From Muraenolepis orangiensis (Eukaryota; Chordata; Actinopteri; Gadiformes; Muraenolepididae), in the NCBI GenBank assembly GCA_027704905.1, contig CM051000.1:14134014-14198013 (forward strand): 64,000 nt of DNA, written 5' to 3'. The notes under the pieces are model-generated. The model searched no databases. It was not told the DNA's origin and was given only the letters and a program-made list of their open reading frames with translations. The position numbers were made by a program, and so were the translations under genes. This document shows, piece by piece, positions 12,498-24,924 of this stretch. Each line of letters starts with the position of its first letter. Position 1 is the stretch's first letter.

Positions 12498-12756
12498 TGG
12501 GTACGGCAGTAGCTCAGTCTGTTGGGACTTGGCTTGGGATCTAGAAGGTCGCCGGTTCAAGTACACAAAACACCTGGGCACTGCCGAGGGGCTCTTGAGC
12601 AAGGCACCAGACCCCATACACTTCCCCCCCCGGGCACTGTTTATACAATAGATGACCACTGCTCCTAATACTATGATGGGTTAAATGCAGAGAAACTAAT
12701 TTCACTTTGTGTGTACATGTATGTGACCAATAAAGAGGATTCAATCTTCAGATTTA
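12498..12756 (+). mobile_element. SINE, near-complete copy
   Basis: The head GTACGGCAGTAGCTCAGTCT resembles a tRNA A box and GGTCGCCGGTTCAAGTA a B box. The body has GAGCAAGGCACCAGACCCC and the tail ATGTATGTGACCAATAAAG followed by AGGATTCAATC. It is the most complete plus-strand member of the family also found at 158, 5042 and 41958. It is non-coding and would depend on a LINE partner for movement; no LINE here shares its tail. Confidence 0.8.
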
Positions 12757-13506
12757 GAGAATTATAATCCTACATTCAGTCTGTATTGACATATTCTGTA
12801 ATCTGTTGGTATAATAATCTCAGCATCAAGGCCAAAACGGCTCTTTCCAAAATAGTGAAAGTCAGCAGTAAAATCCTAGGTGTCCAGCAAAGTAAGCTCA
12901 CTGACCTTTACAACAGACAAGGCAGTGCAGGAGGCTAAATCCATCCTATCAGTCAGCACCCATCCCCCTCTGAGAGAGGGGCTCCTGCTTTTATTCTGGC
13001 TCCTGCTTCAGATGTCCGCCTGTGAAGAGCAACAGATACAGGCCCTCATTCATTCCCACCGCCATTTCCCTTCTGAACTCCAGCCAGCAGGAAGGAGGGG
13101 GGGGGGGGTAAAACTGATGGGGTTGTTCTTGTTCTCTCTGGTTCTCTCGCCATCGATGGTGACGATGATAGTAAGGGTTGTGTTTCATGCTGTTGCTGAC
13201 CTTGGTGAAGCTACATTTTGTTTATGATGTAATTATCTGCTATGCTGTAGACATAAGGTTGTTGAATTGTATTTCCATGTTGTACTCTACTAGTGACATG
13301 TTGATCTTGTAATTGGTGTCCCAAATACAGCACTTTTATTATCCTAAGCACTTCTGTTACCCGCTGTAACAACCCGCTGTCCTCGAGTCCACATCATTCT
13401 GCTACCCTTAGTCTTGTATCTAACTTAGTATACAACACAACCTATGTCTAGGTCTATACCTACCCAGGTTGTCACAGTGCAGCTGGGTCATGCAGTGCTG
13501 CAGAGT
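12757..13506. other. No recognised gene
   Basis: No supported feature apart from a G12 run at about 13097. A 115-codon frame across 12880-13227 has no recognisable motif and is crossed by an equally open antisense frame. Confidence 0.4.
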
Positions 13507-13514
13507 GTATATAT

Positions 13515-14394
13515 CAGTGACATGCGGTGAGGTTCGTGGCTGGGGAGGCACTGACTCTTTGCTCTGCACCTGCCGTGTGTTCTTAATTTGCCATCACAAT
13601 TCATACTCATACAGTCCGCAACAAAAAGACAAATGTAGTTAACTTTTATTTTTTTCTTATCTTATTTTATATACAAGATATAAAAATAATGGACAAGATA
13701 AGCTATAATGGAAGACCGGCATCGGTCTTCCATTATAGCTTATCTTCTTAACTTCCAGTTTTGATTGAAAGTCAAGTTTTGAGAAATGTTTTAGCTTATA
13801 TATACATATAATCTTCAAATTTTCCAGTAAGATATAAATGGACTGATGCGATGCACTTGACTTTCTCTACTTGACTTTCTTAGTTAGCATATTACCCACA
13901 ATGCCCTCTGTCTGTAACACGCCCCCCAGTGAGGCAGAGGTACTGGCTGCCTCCCTTCCGGCTTTTTCACTGCGGCATTATGTCAGATCAGCAAGACTTA
14001 TATGTTATACACATAGGTGAAATACATGACCTATACTATGGAATGTGAGGACATATAATAAAAGTGTGTACAGCCATTACATTGGTGACATACAATACAC
14101 AGAGAGATCAATGCGCTCAGCCCAGTTTGGGAGGGATTGCGCAATCCAAGAGGAGGCTCAGCTTGTCGCTGCCTCCCTTCGCGTCTTTCCCCCGGATTTG
14201 AACAGGAAAATACACAAATTCAGCGATATTGACTATAAAAATGATTGGAATCATTGGAATCATACAAAAATGACATTTCTATCACAGATCAGTGGATAAA
14301 TATTTATTTGTTTTTAATCATTATTTGTTTTTTTACATTTCATGATGACAGGGGAGGCACTGCCTCCCCTGCCTCCCCTGACCGCATGTCACTG
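13515..14394. mobile_element. Non-autonomous hAT element, 880 bp
   Basis: The ends are imperfect terminal inverted repeats: CAGTGACATGCGGTGAGGTT on the left and, in complement, CAGTGACATGCGGTCAGGGG on the right. An exact 8-bp direct duplication GTATATAT flanks it (13507-13514 and 14395-14402). Eight-base duplications and CA...TG ends point to the hAT superfamily. No transposase is encoded, so it is a non-autonomous derivative that needs a partner enzyme. It contains a perfect hairpin at 13695-13746. Confidence 0.88.
13695..13746. repeat. Perfect 24-base-arm hairpin inside hAT element
   Basis: The arm AAGATAAGCTATAATGGAAG plus ACCG at 13695-13718 is exactly complementary to 13723-13746, with a 4-base loop GCAT. 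A perfect stem this long in an otherwise imperfect element suggests a recent origin or selection for folding. Confidence 0.9.
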
Positions 14395-14654
14395 GTATAT
14401 ATGCATGTCCGCCACCCATTGCCTGTTATTCTCCACCTACCACCAATTTGATATTGCAGCAAACAGCTGCTGTATTTTTTGATAATTCTGAGCAACAAGA
14501 ACTTCAAGCTAAACAAAAGAATAGGCTGTTTGTAATAATTCCCCAAAACGACCCATATGAGGGTAATTTGGTCCAGCATTAATACAAATGGCTGATTTAT
14601 TTTCATCTAACGGGGTAACTACAAACTAGCCCTCCTCCTCATTCTAGTGCCCGT

Positions 14655-14745
14655 CCTGAGTGTGTGTGGTGGTGGCTGGGTTAACCTGTGGGCCTTGATT
14701 AACAAGAACCCACAGGTGTGTAGCCTCACCAGCTCTAGACTCTAA
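14655..14745. repeat. Unclassified repeat X, copy 1 (partial)
   Basis: This contains GTGTGTGGTGGTGGCTGG, CCTGTGGGCCTTGATTAAC and CCCACAGGTGTGTAGCCTCA, shared with 42985-43225 and 51380-51635. CCTGTGGG and CCCACAGG form a small hairpin. The right half seen in the other copies (ending AAACCAGCCACC) is missing here. Confidence 0.6.
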
Positions 14746-14999
14746 TCATTCTTATTATTACTACATAGCTTGCATGTTGTTTGAATAATTGTGTTTGTGT
14801 TGTGTTGTTATCTAAGCTTTTAAGTTGTGCATTATATTATGTTTCTCTTCGATGAAGTTCTTTCAATAAAAACAATGCAATGGGGCTTGTCACCCTCCGT
14901 TAAGTGACATGTTTTTGTGGGGCAACCCAGAAGTTATGTTCGCCATTATTTTGCCAAAAAGTCTATTCAAAATGTTGATTATATATACGTATATCTATC

Positions 15000-15056
<57 letters not shown>

Positions 15057-16686
15057 CATAACATTGAAAATACGAATATGCATTTTGCTCGTAACTTAAA
15101 AAACCCGAATGAGATAGAGATGTGATCCCTCTCAGATATGCGTGTTGCATCGGGAAGGTGTAGGGTTGGGAAGAATTTCAGCTCAAAAGCTTGAAAGAGT
15201 GCCACAGGGCGAGAGATATGATGGAGCATTTGATGATAGTTTTTTTTTTCTCTCTGTCTAGATAATGACTGACACTGGACATGACGTGGGCACTGGACCA
15301 GATAACACTCCCATGGGTCGTTTTATTTCAAACCGATTATTCTGTCGTTTAGATTGGAGGATGGGCTGTTCTGTGAAGAGCACTTGCTGTGCCTTTTGTT
15401 TGGTATAATGCTTTCCCAGCAGGTCAGCTTAGTGAAATAAATAAAGCAGTTGTTGATGAATACCTCAAGATACCTTGACGTACAAATACCAAAATGCTCT
15501 GTCTGCCACCATACTACTACATCTATCAGCTACCACTTTGCGGTTCATTAAAATCTCCCTTCGACTTACATAAGGTTATGTCGGAGCACACTTGACGTGT
15601 AGTGATTTTGTGTTCACTCTTGTGTTACTGAAAACAACACCTCTGACAAAAGTAGCCTTTTTTTTTTACTTAGCATCTGCAAGGTTTCTAGCACTATTAA
15701 AAACTAAATATTTGTGCATTTGTGCATACACCATGCTAGGTGTATTTTTAGATGGCAGTGTACATATATACATGTTTATGAGTAGACATCGTTGCAGAAC
15801 ATGACGTCTTATAAGCTATAATGTAAATAGAGTGGACTTCATCTTCCCAGGCAACTTGAAAATAATATGTTTTTGAATGATATTGTATTGTTTATTTAAT
15901 TGTAAACAAACAAATTGCAAAACTAACATGTCATGCATGATTGATGTTCTGTAACGTCAGACCGTAGGTTTTTGTCTGGTGTTGAATAGGGACGGGTTTA
16001 TCGGTTTGTGGTTGGGCAGGTGGAGGTAATTGTATGTTACTTAGGCCACACCCACATTTGAGTATTGTTTGGAGGGACACCACCCAAGATGGCTGTCTTG
16101 TAGTGGGAGGGGGAGAAGGAGAGGGATGGGAGCACATGAACCACTGTGTTCAAGTTAAGTTAAAGGACTAGTTTAAAGGAAAAGACACTCACTATTGTAA
16201 GGAAGAACCCATGAAGATCATGTGGATTACTTGATTTGGTGAGAGCTGCATGTGAACTTGAAGTTGTTTGTATATTTGCTTCCTTTGTTGCTGATTAATT
16301 GGACATTGTTTGTCTTTACTGGACTGCCATAATTTAGATTGATTCCAGGACAGGGTTTCACAGGGTGAAACAGTGAATTAACCCTTGCATACATTATATA
16401 GTGAGTGACTGAATCCCAAGATAAAGATCCCTTTTCATTTGGCAATTTATAATGCTTTTCAAGGTGAAATTGATACGCATGTGACTGTAGATCATTCTGA
16501 TATATTAAGTCTGAGACATGGGCCATATTTTCATTATTAAACATGGCTGTCCCTCTAACCCCCGAACATGGGCATGCACAATATATTGTTTGTCACATCA
16601 TTTAATTAGAAAATGATTAATTCCTGGTAGGGAATGTCTATGCATCTCTAAATGGGTCATGGGTAGCCTACTTCTTTGCTTTACAA
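14746..16686. other. No recognised gene; (TA)n at 15005-15053
   Basis: A pure TA tract of about 49 bp lies at 15005-15053. Elsewhere no gene, RNA or repeat copy could be supported. Confidence 0.5.
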
Positions 16687-17162
16687 CAGGGGTTCCCAAC
16701 CTTTTTTGTGCCACGGACCGGCAGATACATGAAAAAAATCTTGCGGACCGGTTGTCAATTTTCGCGGGCGGTTGTCATGCGCTCCGCGCAAGTACGCGGA
16801 GCACCCGTAAAAAAACGCGCATGTACGAGCACCCGTCGAGCCGACTCTTTGAGCCGGCTCGTTCGTGACCGACACATCACTAGCGCGTAGTCTCTTTAGT
16901 AGCGCGTGCAACTGAAAGTCTCTCGTTATGCCGCCGATATATATTTAATCTATATATATCGATTATACCGCCCATATATACCGCTATATATATATATAGA
17001 TTATACTATATATATATAATCTCTATATATAGATTATACCACCCGCCGTTCACCTATACTCAAATTATTTGAGTCAAATATGATGATAAACACACAGCCG
17101 GCCCGGCAGTAACACCTCCACGGCCCGGTACCGGTCCGCGGCCCGGCGGTTGGGAACCCCTG
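16687..17162. mobile_element. hAT-like MITE, 476 bp
   Basis: The ends are CAGGGGTTCCCAACC and GGTTGGGAACCCCTG, a perfect 15-base terminal inverted repeat, followed inward by related GGACCGG/CCGGTCC motifs. Such ends are typical of hAT-type MITEs in vertebrates. The 8 bases on each side (ctttacaa and ctaatagt) do not match, so the target duplication is lost or the type assignment is loose. The middle is an AT-rich region (16935-17040) of shuffled TATATA and GATTATA palindromes. No coding capacity is visible. Confidence 0.75.
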
Positions 17163-18180
<1,018 letters not shown>

Positions 18181-19908
18181 TTAATTATTTATATATATAT
18201 ATATGTATATATACTGTATATTAGTTGGGTGACAGTGATATGCACCTAGCTGTTTGCAACCACTTATAGCTTGATCTGTGTGACAGGTACAACGTCATGG
18301 ACCAATTAAGTAGTCTGGCCGAGACTCATGCAGTGTAACAACTCTGAAAATGAAAACTATGAAATGAAAACATTAAGTAGTGGAGAACAGAGTACCTCGT
18401 TAACATCTTCAGCAGTGCCCACACCCGGGAGAGCAGGGGAATAGACATTGATGAGATAATTAATGACATTAGGAGACAATGAAAGAGATTAAGCCCTGAT
18501 AACTGAGTCACTCCCAATACATACCGAACACTTACGTAACAACAAATTGGATGCAACAAATTTTCACTACTAAACTAGTTCCATTACAAATTAGGACTTT
18601 TTCCCCCTCATACACACAATTGCCTTCTCCTGTTTGTAATGGGGCCTATTGTGTCCCATATTAGGGCAGTAATGTTGGTCCATAACATATCTGTTCTGAT
18701 TCCACAATCACACCTCTCCAGCCACGCTCCTCTGCTACTATTTTGCTTGTTTGTTTCTTTAGTTGGATTTTTCGCCTTTCGCCTTTTTCGACCCTGGATA
18801 TTTTTGTGCACACCCCCTGTGTGCACAAACGTAACTCACGTAAGTCGCTTTACACATTGTATTATTACTTCCGTAATTTACACACACATAGTTGATTGTT
18901 CACACCTCATATCAGTTTATTCATTGAAGCAAAATACAAAATAGATGCCTACGGGTTGTTGGTCTGTCTGTACTACCAAGGGGTTTCACCAGCAACAACC
19001 TGTGTGTGGCATAACAGAATGTTCTGGCCACATGGAACCCGGTAGTACAGCAGACGGGTCAGATTTTTCTAAGGACCTAGCGGCGTTGATCCAGACTACA
19101 CAGCAGCAAGGAGTTGCCTTCCAGGAGATGGCTGCTCGTTCAGTCAGGTAAACACTCGTTTGGATCGACATGAGCGAGTGGTCCAGACGCCCTCGGCTGC
19201 TCGCCTTCTCCCTGCCACCCCGCCCGCTGTCGATCCCCAGTCTACCCCGTCGTTCCTTCCTACGGGAGAGATCTCTGCTCTGACCGCCCACTTCTCTTCA
19301 CTTCCCCTTGTTTGCTAAACCCCAGACCATTTTAGGGAAAACATTTTTTACTTCATGGCTTTTTGACCCATTGTGAATTTTTTTTTCTCAGCCGAGTTCT
19401 TATGGCAACGAGGGTGCTAAGGTAGCTTTTATTTTGTCCCATTTATCTGGTGGAGCTATCCACCAATTACAGTTTATTTATGGAGGAATCTATGGAGGAG
19501 TTTTTGACCACACATTCGATGGCCAGGATTCTGCCACTTGACACCACTCCATCTCTAAGGGCTCTCTGTCCGTGCCCGATTAAACTCTGAACTTCCGCAT
19601 CTTGGCTGCAGAGAGTGGGTGGGATGATAGAGCGCTGCAGAGCGCATATAGACGGGGACTGAGACTGTGAGGCAGTTAAGGATGGTATCATGAGAGATAG
19701 ACCTAATATCCTTAGCAATCTGATTCTCCATGGGCGGAGAGGGACTTGCGTAGAGGGATTGTGAGTCAGGTCGTCATCCCTAAGCTGTATTTCCTGTGGC
19801 TCCCCGTAGGCCTCTTCCCTCATCTCCCCCTTCTCACCATACCTCTCCCTATGATGTGTTCCCTGGTGTTCCCGTAGACCTCCTCCCTCACATCCCCAGA
19901 CCCTGACC

Positions 19909-20062
19909 ATGGAGGAGCTGATGCAGGTGGGTCGCTCCCAACTATCTACGGAGGAGCGAGATCAGCGCTTTCAGGACCGACTCTGCCTCTATTGTGAAAA
20001 GGCCGGACACCTCATCCAAACCTGTCCTAACCGACCCCATATGCCAAAAGGCCAGGCTCACT
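19909..20062 (+). pseudogene. Gypsy gag nucleocapsid zinc knuckle
   Basis: In the frame starting ATGGAGGAGCTGATGCAG one reads MEELMQVGRSQLSTEERDQR and then CLYCEKAGHLIQTCPNRP, a textbook CX2CX4HX4C knuckle of retroelement nucleocapsid, which binds the element RNA. It ends in a stop soon after KGQAH. Upstream gag (19034-19900) has several stops and frameshifts, with the fragment resembling FYFVPFIWW where related gags have KVAFIISHLTG-like sequence. Confidence 0.75.
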
Positions 20063-20128
20063 AGGTCTGGGAACCCTGGTGAGCCTGATGACCCTTCCTC
20101 CTAACCAGCGGCCGTCTGGGAACAGACT

Positions 20129-20466
20129 TTTCCCTGTCACGCTGTCCTGGGGACAGGAGAATATCTCCATTGGAGCCTCCATCGACTCTGGAGCGGATGA
20201 GATATGAGACACCACCTTGGATAAGCAGGCAGGGATCCCCTTGTTATCTCTTGAGAAACCCCTCACAGTTCATGCCTTTGATGGCCATCCCCTGGTCCCG
20301 ATCACTCAGAGCACTGCCTCCATAAGCCTGTCCATTTGTGGGAACCACCATGAGTCCACCCGGTTCCTAGTTGTTCACGCCCCCCACCGCTCTACTGGTC
20401 ATTGGCAGACACTGGCTCGAGAGACACAATCCCCACATCTGCTGGACCTCAGGCAGCATCATCGGC
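20129..20466 (+). pseudogene. Gypsy aspartic protease, broken
   Basis: The frame gives ISIGASIDSGADE, where DSGA is the retropepsin active-site motif, then a stop, then DKQAGIPLLSLEKPLTVHAF and DGHPLVPITQSTASISLSIC, ending with a shifted HWLERHNPHICWTSGSIIG. Gypsy proteases have exactly this run from DSGADE to WL..HNPHIDW. The active-site aspartate is present but a stop follows within a few codons, and a frameshift precedes the C-terminal motif, so the gene is dead. The LINE insertion begins right after. Confidence 0.75.
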
Positions 20467-21088
20467 AACACGGAGGTCATGCTGAAGAAGGCACACCAGC
20501 GCCTCTATGCTCTACGGTGCCTCAGAAAAAGCGGTGTCTGGTGTCACTGTTTGGTACGGCAATACCACTGCATGGGACAAGAAAGCCATCCAGAGGGTCG
20601 TGAGGACGGCAGAGAAGATAATCGGGTGTGCACTTCCATGTATTGAGGAGATCTTTAAGACCAGATGTCGGAAGAAGGCCATGTTCATCATGAAGGACTG
20701 CAACCACCCTGGGCACCATCTCTTCTCCCCCTACCATCTGGTCGCCGGTTGCACAGCATCTGTACAAGTACTACCAGGTTTAAGGATCATTTTTATCCAC
20801 AGGCAGTGCGCTACTGAACTGCTAGGAGTGCTGCCACTTTCACTTTCATAACATGTCATTAACATTACACTTACATACTTTTCTGGACTTTCTGGACTCA
20901 TCACAGTTACTGCATTGTACTGCACTGTATTCATGATACACTACATGGTGCACTACTGGCACTTTAAATGCTTTTGAAAGAATTTTGTAAAAAAAAACAT
21001 AATTCACTTTGCTGCTCTTTTTTTTGTTAATTTTATTGTATATATTATATATTATTATTTGTATGGTGTTGTTTTTGAGATGAATACT
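20466..21088 (+). mobile_element. L2-type LINE segment within Gypsy
   Basis: Plus-strand coding reads NTEVMLKKAHQRLYALRCLR, then a short deletion, SGVTVWYGNTTAWDKKAIQR, VVRTAEKIIGCALPCIEEIF and KKAMFIMKDCNHPGHH. It matches 8105-8702 closely, including the 3' UTR up to GTTTTTGAGATGAATACTGC. It then stops abruptly without the terminal TCTTGTATCTTG tail and Gypsy RT resumes at once, so both borders are internal to the LINE. Confidence 0.8.
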
Positions 21089-21370
21089 GCAATTTTTTCT
21101 AAGCTAGACCTTCGCAAACGCCTACCACCTTGTCCGCATCAGGGAGGGGGACGAGTGGAAGACGGTGTTCAATACCCACCTCGGACACTAGGTTTTGAAT
21201 GGTGATGCCATTTGGATTGACCAACGCCCCATCTGTTTTTCAGGCCTTTTTCAACAATCTCCTCCGATTAATTCTCGGTCAGAGCAGGAGCACCGGCAGC
21301 CCATTCGCTTGGTTTTCCAATGTCTCCTGGAGAACAAGTTGTTCGTCACCAACCTGCATCTATGGAATAA
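21087..21370 (+). pseudogene. Gypsy reverse transcriptase fragment
   Basis: Frames in turn give FSKLDLR, VRIREGDEWKTVFNT, VMPFGLTNAPSVFQAFFNNL and, after a gap, QPIRLVFQCLLENKLFV. These are palm-domain motifs of Sushi-ichi-like Gypsy RT. The section that should hold YLDD is deleted between FFNNLL and RLVFQCLLENK. At least two frameshifts occur. Confidence 0.75.
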
Positions 21371-22494
21371 TCTATGGAATAATATCTATGGAACACATGC
21401 AGATGTGTGTCGTGTAAAAGAGGTGTGCTCTCGCTGCTTTATTCTGGGCTCATTATTATTCAGTTTGGCCACGTTGAAGCGCTTTGCAGAATCTCAAACG
21501 CGATCATGTGAAATGCTAGGTGTTCTCGTGTAATCAGGTGTGACCTTTCTGGTGATTAATGTGCCTGTGCTGCATGGCAGTCAACAGAGATTTGCTAAAA
21601 ACGTTAATTTGCGTATTCGAAAGTATTCAAAATAAGTTGCTTTTTGTCGTTGCCATGATTCAACTCAAGCTCAGGATGTGTGTTGTGTTTGGGATGATCT
21701 ATGGCACTCTTTATAATTCCTCATAATGCCTTGAGTTCTAATGTTTTTCAAGTTACTTCCTCCTGAATTATCACTTTAGGTTTGCATCATATTTATATCA
21801 CAATGGAGAGTAAATGTAGCATGGCTGTCGTTTTTTGCTCTCTTCAAATAGGAGACGACTATTTTCAAATGTCCTGACCACCAGCCGTGTGCGTCGGCCC
21901 GTTGGTAACCAAGCCCCCACCAAAAAACAGCAGCCACTGACATAATTGAATTATAGCCACGTTAGCCAAAGGACTCAGTTGTTGGTAGTTAAAATTAGTT
22001 GGTAACTAATTAATTGAACCATGGCCTTCTTCTAGTTCTTTGTTATATTATTCAATGTCAAAGAGGCAATGCATTGCAGCCGACAAGCCTTTTGGCCGAG
22101 GAACACGGCTGTGTAAAGACGACACCATGTCTTTGCCATTGGACCAATTTGAAATAGTTAATTATATCTCACTCGGAGTGTGCTTTACTGTGTTGAAACA
22201 TGATTATTTTCCGATAAACATTGTATTTATTTTTTGTGTCATGCTATAAATACGAAATGTGCCCATTTTTTATTACAAACAATGCAGACAAAAAGCCTTG
22301 GATATAAATAACTGGCACTGTAACAGATATACGTATGTACAGAAGGTGGGATGGAAATCAAGTTTGCCTCCTGGCTTTTCTCGTCTGTCTAAATAGATCT
22401 ATAATTCATCTAAATTAAGAATGTCAAATCAGTTGTTCTGATTACTCAGGGCTATGAGCTGGACTGTATCCTGTTCAAGTGTTCCTAAAGACAC
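21371..22494. other. No recognised gene
   Basis: No supported feature. The first part could be decayed 3' sequence of the preceding Gypsy element but no LTR border is visible. Confidence 0.4.
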
Positions 22495-22507
22495 TGTGTG
22501 TGTGTGT

Positions 22508-22602
<95 letters not shown>

Positions 22603-22605
22603 CGT
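22495..22605. repeat. (GT)n microsatellite with (GC)n end
   Basis: About 100 bp of GT with one GGG interruption near 22508, closing in CGCGCGCGCG at about 22595-22604. Confidence 0.96.
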
Positions 22606-22904
22606 CGTAGGGATTACCGCATATGTCGCACGCCGCAGGTCAATTGTAACCACACTACACATTATATAGCGGCTTTTGTTCGTTAGTGTCCTTTGGTTTC
22701 ATTTCCAACTCCCCTAATGTCTTTATTGTAGATACTCTGTTTACTTTCCAGTTTTGGTTGTCTAAATGGTTCGCAGTGGGAGGAGGGGCCTACCATGGAG
22801 TGTACTTCTACATGCTCATTTACCCATTGTTATGTGTTCGCTTTGAGACACATAATACATTCAATTGTAGTGAATGAAGTAGTGTTGGAACCCGTGTATT
22901 ACAT

Positions 22905-23016
22905 ACAATGGCCATTACCATTACACGCACGCACACAGTCACACTCACGCGATGTAAAGTGCTTTGGGTGCCTTAAAAAGCGCTATATAAATGCAATAAA
23001 TTATTATTATTATTAA
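22905..23016 (+). mobile_element. 3' tail of a SINE or LINE
   Basis: The run TGTAAAGTGCTTTGGGTGCC, AAAAAGCGCTATATAAATGC and a closing (ATT)n repeat is the kind of stem-forming 3' end that fish non-LTR elements and their SINEs share. The left border is not clear and no coding part is present. Confidence 0.55.
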
Positions 23017-23182
23017 TGTCATGATTTACCTGTTTCAGTTTGTTCACTCCCCTGGAGCAAGACTGACTAGTTGAGGGAGTAAATTGATAGCTCTGTATAA
23101 GCAGTCGGATACTGGTCATGGGGCTGATGTTAAGACAAGCCTTGTATTTTAAGTAGTTGATGTAGTAGCCTTAGTTTAACTT

Positions 23183-24924
23183 TGTTACGGCATGTGGTGC
23201 CTCTGAGTGGCACTGTGGGCCTTGTATACCCTCTGTTTCAGGTCAGAGCCCCCCCCCTGCTCCAGCACCGGGATCTGGACTCCGCCCCAACAATCACCGC
23301 CACCTGTTTTTTGTTCAGTATAAAGGCTCCCTGTTTGTTCCACCTCACTCTCTTTTGTTTGACACCCTCACGACATGCACGTCCCTATGTTGGTATGTAT
23401 GGGTAAGGTCCAGGTATTGGGGACAGTTTAGACAGAGGCCTCTTTACATTTACACCACGTGCTTTACTCTTTGTTAAATACTCTAGGTTATAGGGGGTAT
23501 GCCACCCATGTTCTTTTGGCTAGAGTAGAGCTGCTACTCAAGTCAAGTCAAGTCAAGTCAAGTTTATTGTCACATCAAAGTTATACAAGTATAAGCAATG
23601 GGTGAACATCGTATGTGCAATACCCGACGACAGACCGCAGGTATAATAATAAAAATAATAGAATAAAAAAATAAGTAAAAAGTACAAACTGTATAAAGTT
23701 AAATATATAAAAATATAAAAGTGCATATATGAAATGCAATATATTAGCACAACAAAAAGAGCAATACATATATATAAATCAATGTAATAAAATATACATT
23801 GTTATATGCTATACACCCTTGTTCAGCAGCCTGATGGCCTGACTGTGGAAGCTGTCTCTAAGTCTATTTGTACGGCACTTGATACTGCGGTATCGCCTGC
23901 CTGACGGTAAAAGTGAGTACAGTTTGTGGCTGGGGTGGGCATTGTCTTTTATGATATGTTTGGCCTTGGCCACACACTGCTGGTTGTATATATCCAGGAG
24001 GGAGGCGAGCTCACCTCCAACGATATACTGGGCCGTCTGCACCACCCTTTGAAGCACTCTGCGCTCGAGTGCTGTGCAGTTTCCATACCAGGCGATGATA
24101 CACCCTGTAAGAATACTCTCAATTGTGCCCGTGTACAATGTTCTCAGGATGCGGGGGGCCCATGCTGAATTTCCTCAGACGCCTGAGGAAATACAGGCAT
24201 TGTTGGGCCCTTTTCACCACATGTGTGGTGTGCGTGGACCATGTGAGGTCCTCGGAGATGTGCACGCCGAGGAACTTGAAGCTGCTGACCCTCTCTACTG
24301 CAACACCGTCGATGGAGATAGGGCCGTGCTCTCCTCTCTGCTTCCTGATGTCCACGATCAGCTCCTTGGTCTTCTTGACGTTGAGGGTGAGGCTGTTCTC
24401 CTGGCTCCAGCGATCCAACCTCCTCCCTGTAGGCTGTCTCGTCATCGCCAGCGATCAGGCCCATCACTGTCGTGTCGTCAGCAAACTTGATGATGACGTT
24501 GGAGCTGTGCATAGCCATGCAGTCTTGGGTGTAGAGGGAGTAGAGGAGAGGGCTCAGCACGCATCCCTGGACAAGCGAGGTGAGGGCTACAGGTCTATAG
24601 TCATTCAGGCATGTTACCTTGGGTTGTTTAGGGACAACTCTGGGTTTTGGGGGGGGGAATTTAGTTTGATAGTTTAGTTTCCCTTTTTGCCTAGCTGTGT
24701 TAAGTTATTTTGATTTGGCATACTTCCACCAGGTCCCTAAGCCTGGGTCCTGAGGTATTTTGTATTTGAGTTTGACCTTTGTGTCTATTACCCCTTTGTA
24801 TTTGCCCACAAATACACTTGTTTATTGCACCTTGACCCCCGTGTTGATTCCGTTCTCGTTCCGGCGCACACAAGATCCCACTTTACCGGTTCTTGTACAC
24901 CCATAGACACTGTGGGTTGTAACA
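23183..24924 (+). mobile_element. Probable solo LTR interrupted by a LINE
   Basis: The left end is TGTTACGGCATGTGG and the right end is GTGGGTTGTAACA, a TG...CA pair with complementary termini. Flanks are aactt and aacgt, a 4-of-5 match to a 5-bp duplication. Left of the LINE lies a TATA-like CAGTATAAAGG at about 23319; right of it lies a CACAAATACACTTG/TTGTATTTG-rich stretch. Removing the LINE at 23536-24570 leaves about 700 bp. No other copy exists in the window, so the family is unknown. Confidence 0.55.
23536..24570 (-). mobile_element. L2-type LINE, 3' part, inside LTR
   Basis: On the minus strand: MLSPLLYSLYTQDCMAMHSS, NVIIKFADDTTVMGLIAGDD (FADD is the catalytic pair), a frameshift, ENSLTLNVKKTKELIVD, FKFLGVHISEDLTW, RAQQCLYFLRRLRKFSM, then in another frame YTGTIESILTGCIIAWYGNC, KHIIKDNAHPSHKLYSLLPS and RLRDSFHSQAIRLLN. 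The 3' UTR ends in a five-fold CTTGA tail at 23536-23562. It is 5'-truncated near the catalytic site and frame-broken, so inactive. Confidence 0.88.

Larger units (their letters stand above)
18950..21370 (+). mobile_element. Second Gypsy remnant (gag, protease, partial RT)
   Basis: Plus-strand remains of a Gypsy element in normal gene order. A probable LTR end is ...GGCATAACA at about 19013, followed by GAATGTTCTGGCCAC and a gag start ATGGAACCC at 19034, the same layout as the better preserved element at 27720 (GTGACA, GAACGAACTGGCC, ATG). Gag is riddled with stops; a CCHC knuckle, a protease and part of the RT follow. The segment between protease and RT is replaced by LINE sequence (20466-21088), and the RT lacks its YLDD section. 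The LTR itself could not be delimited. Confidence 0.75.
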
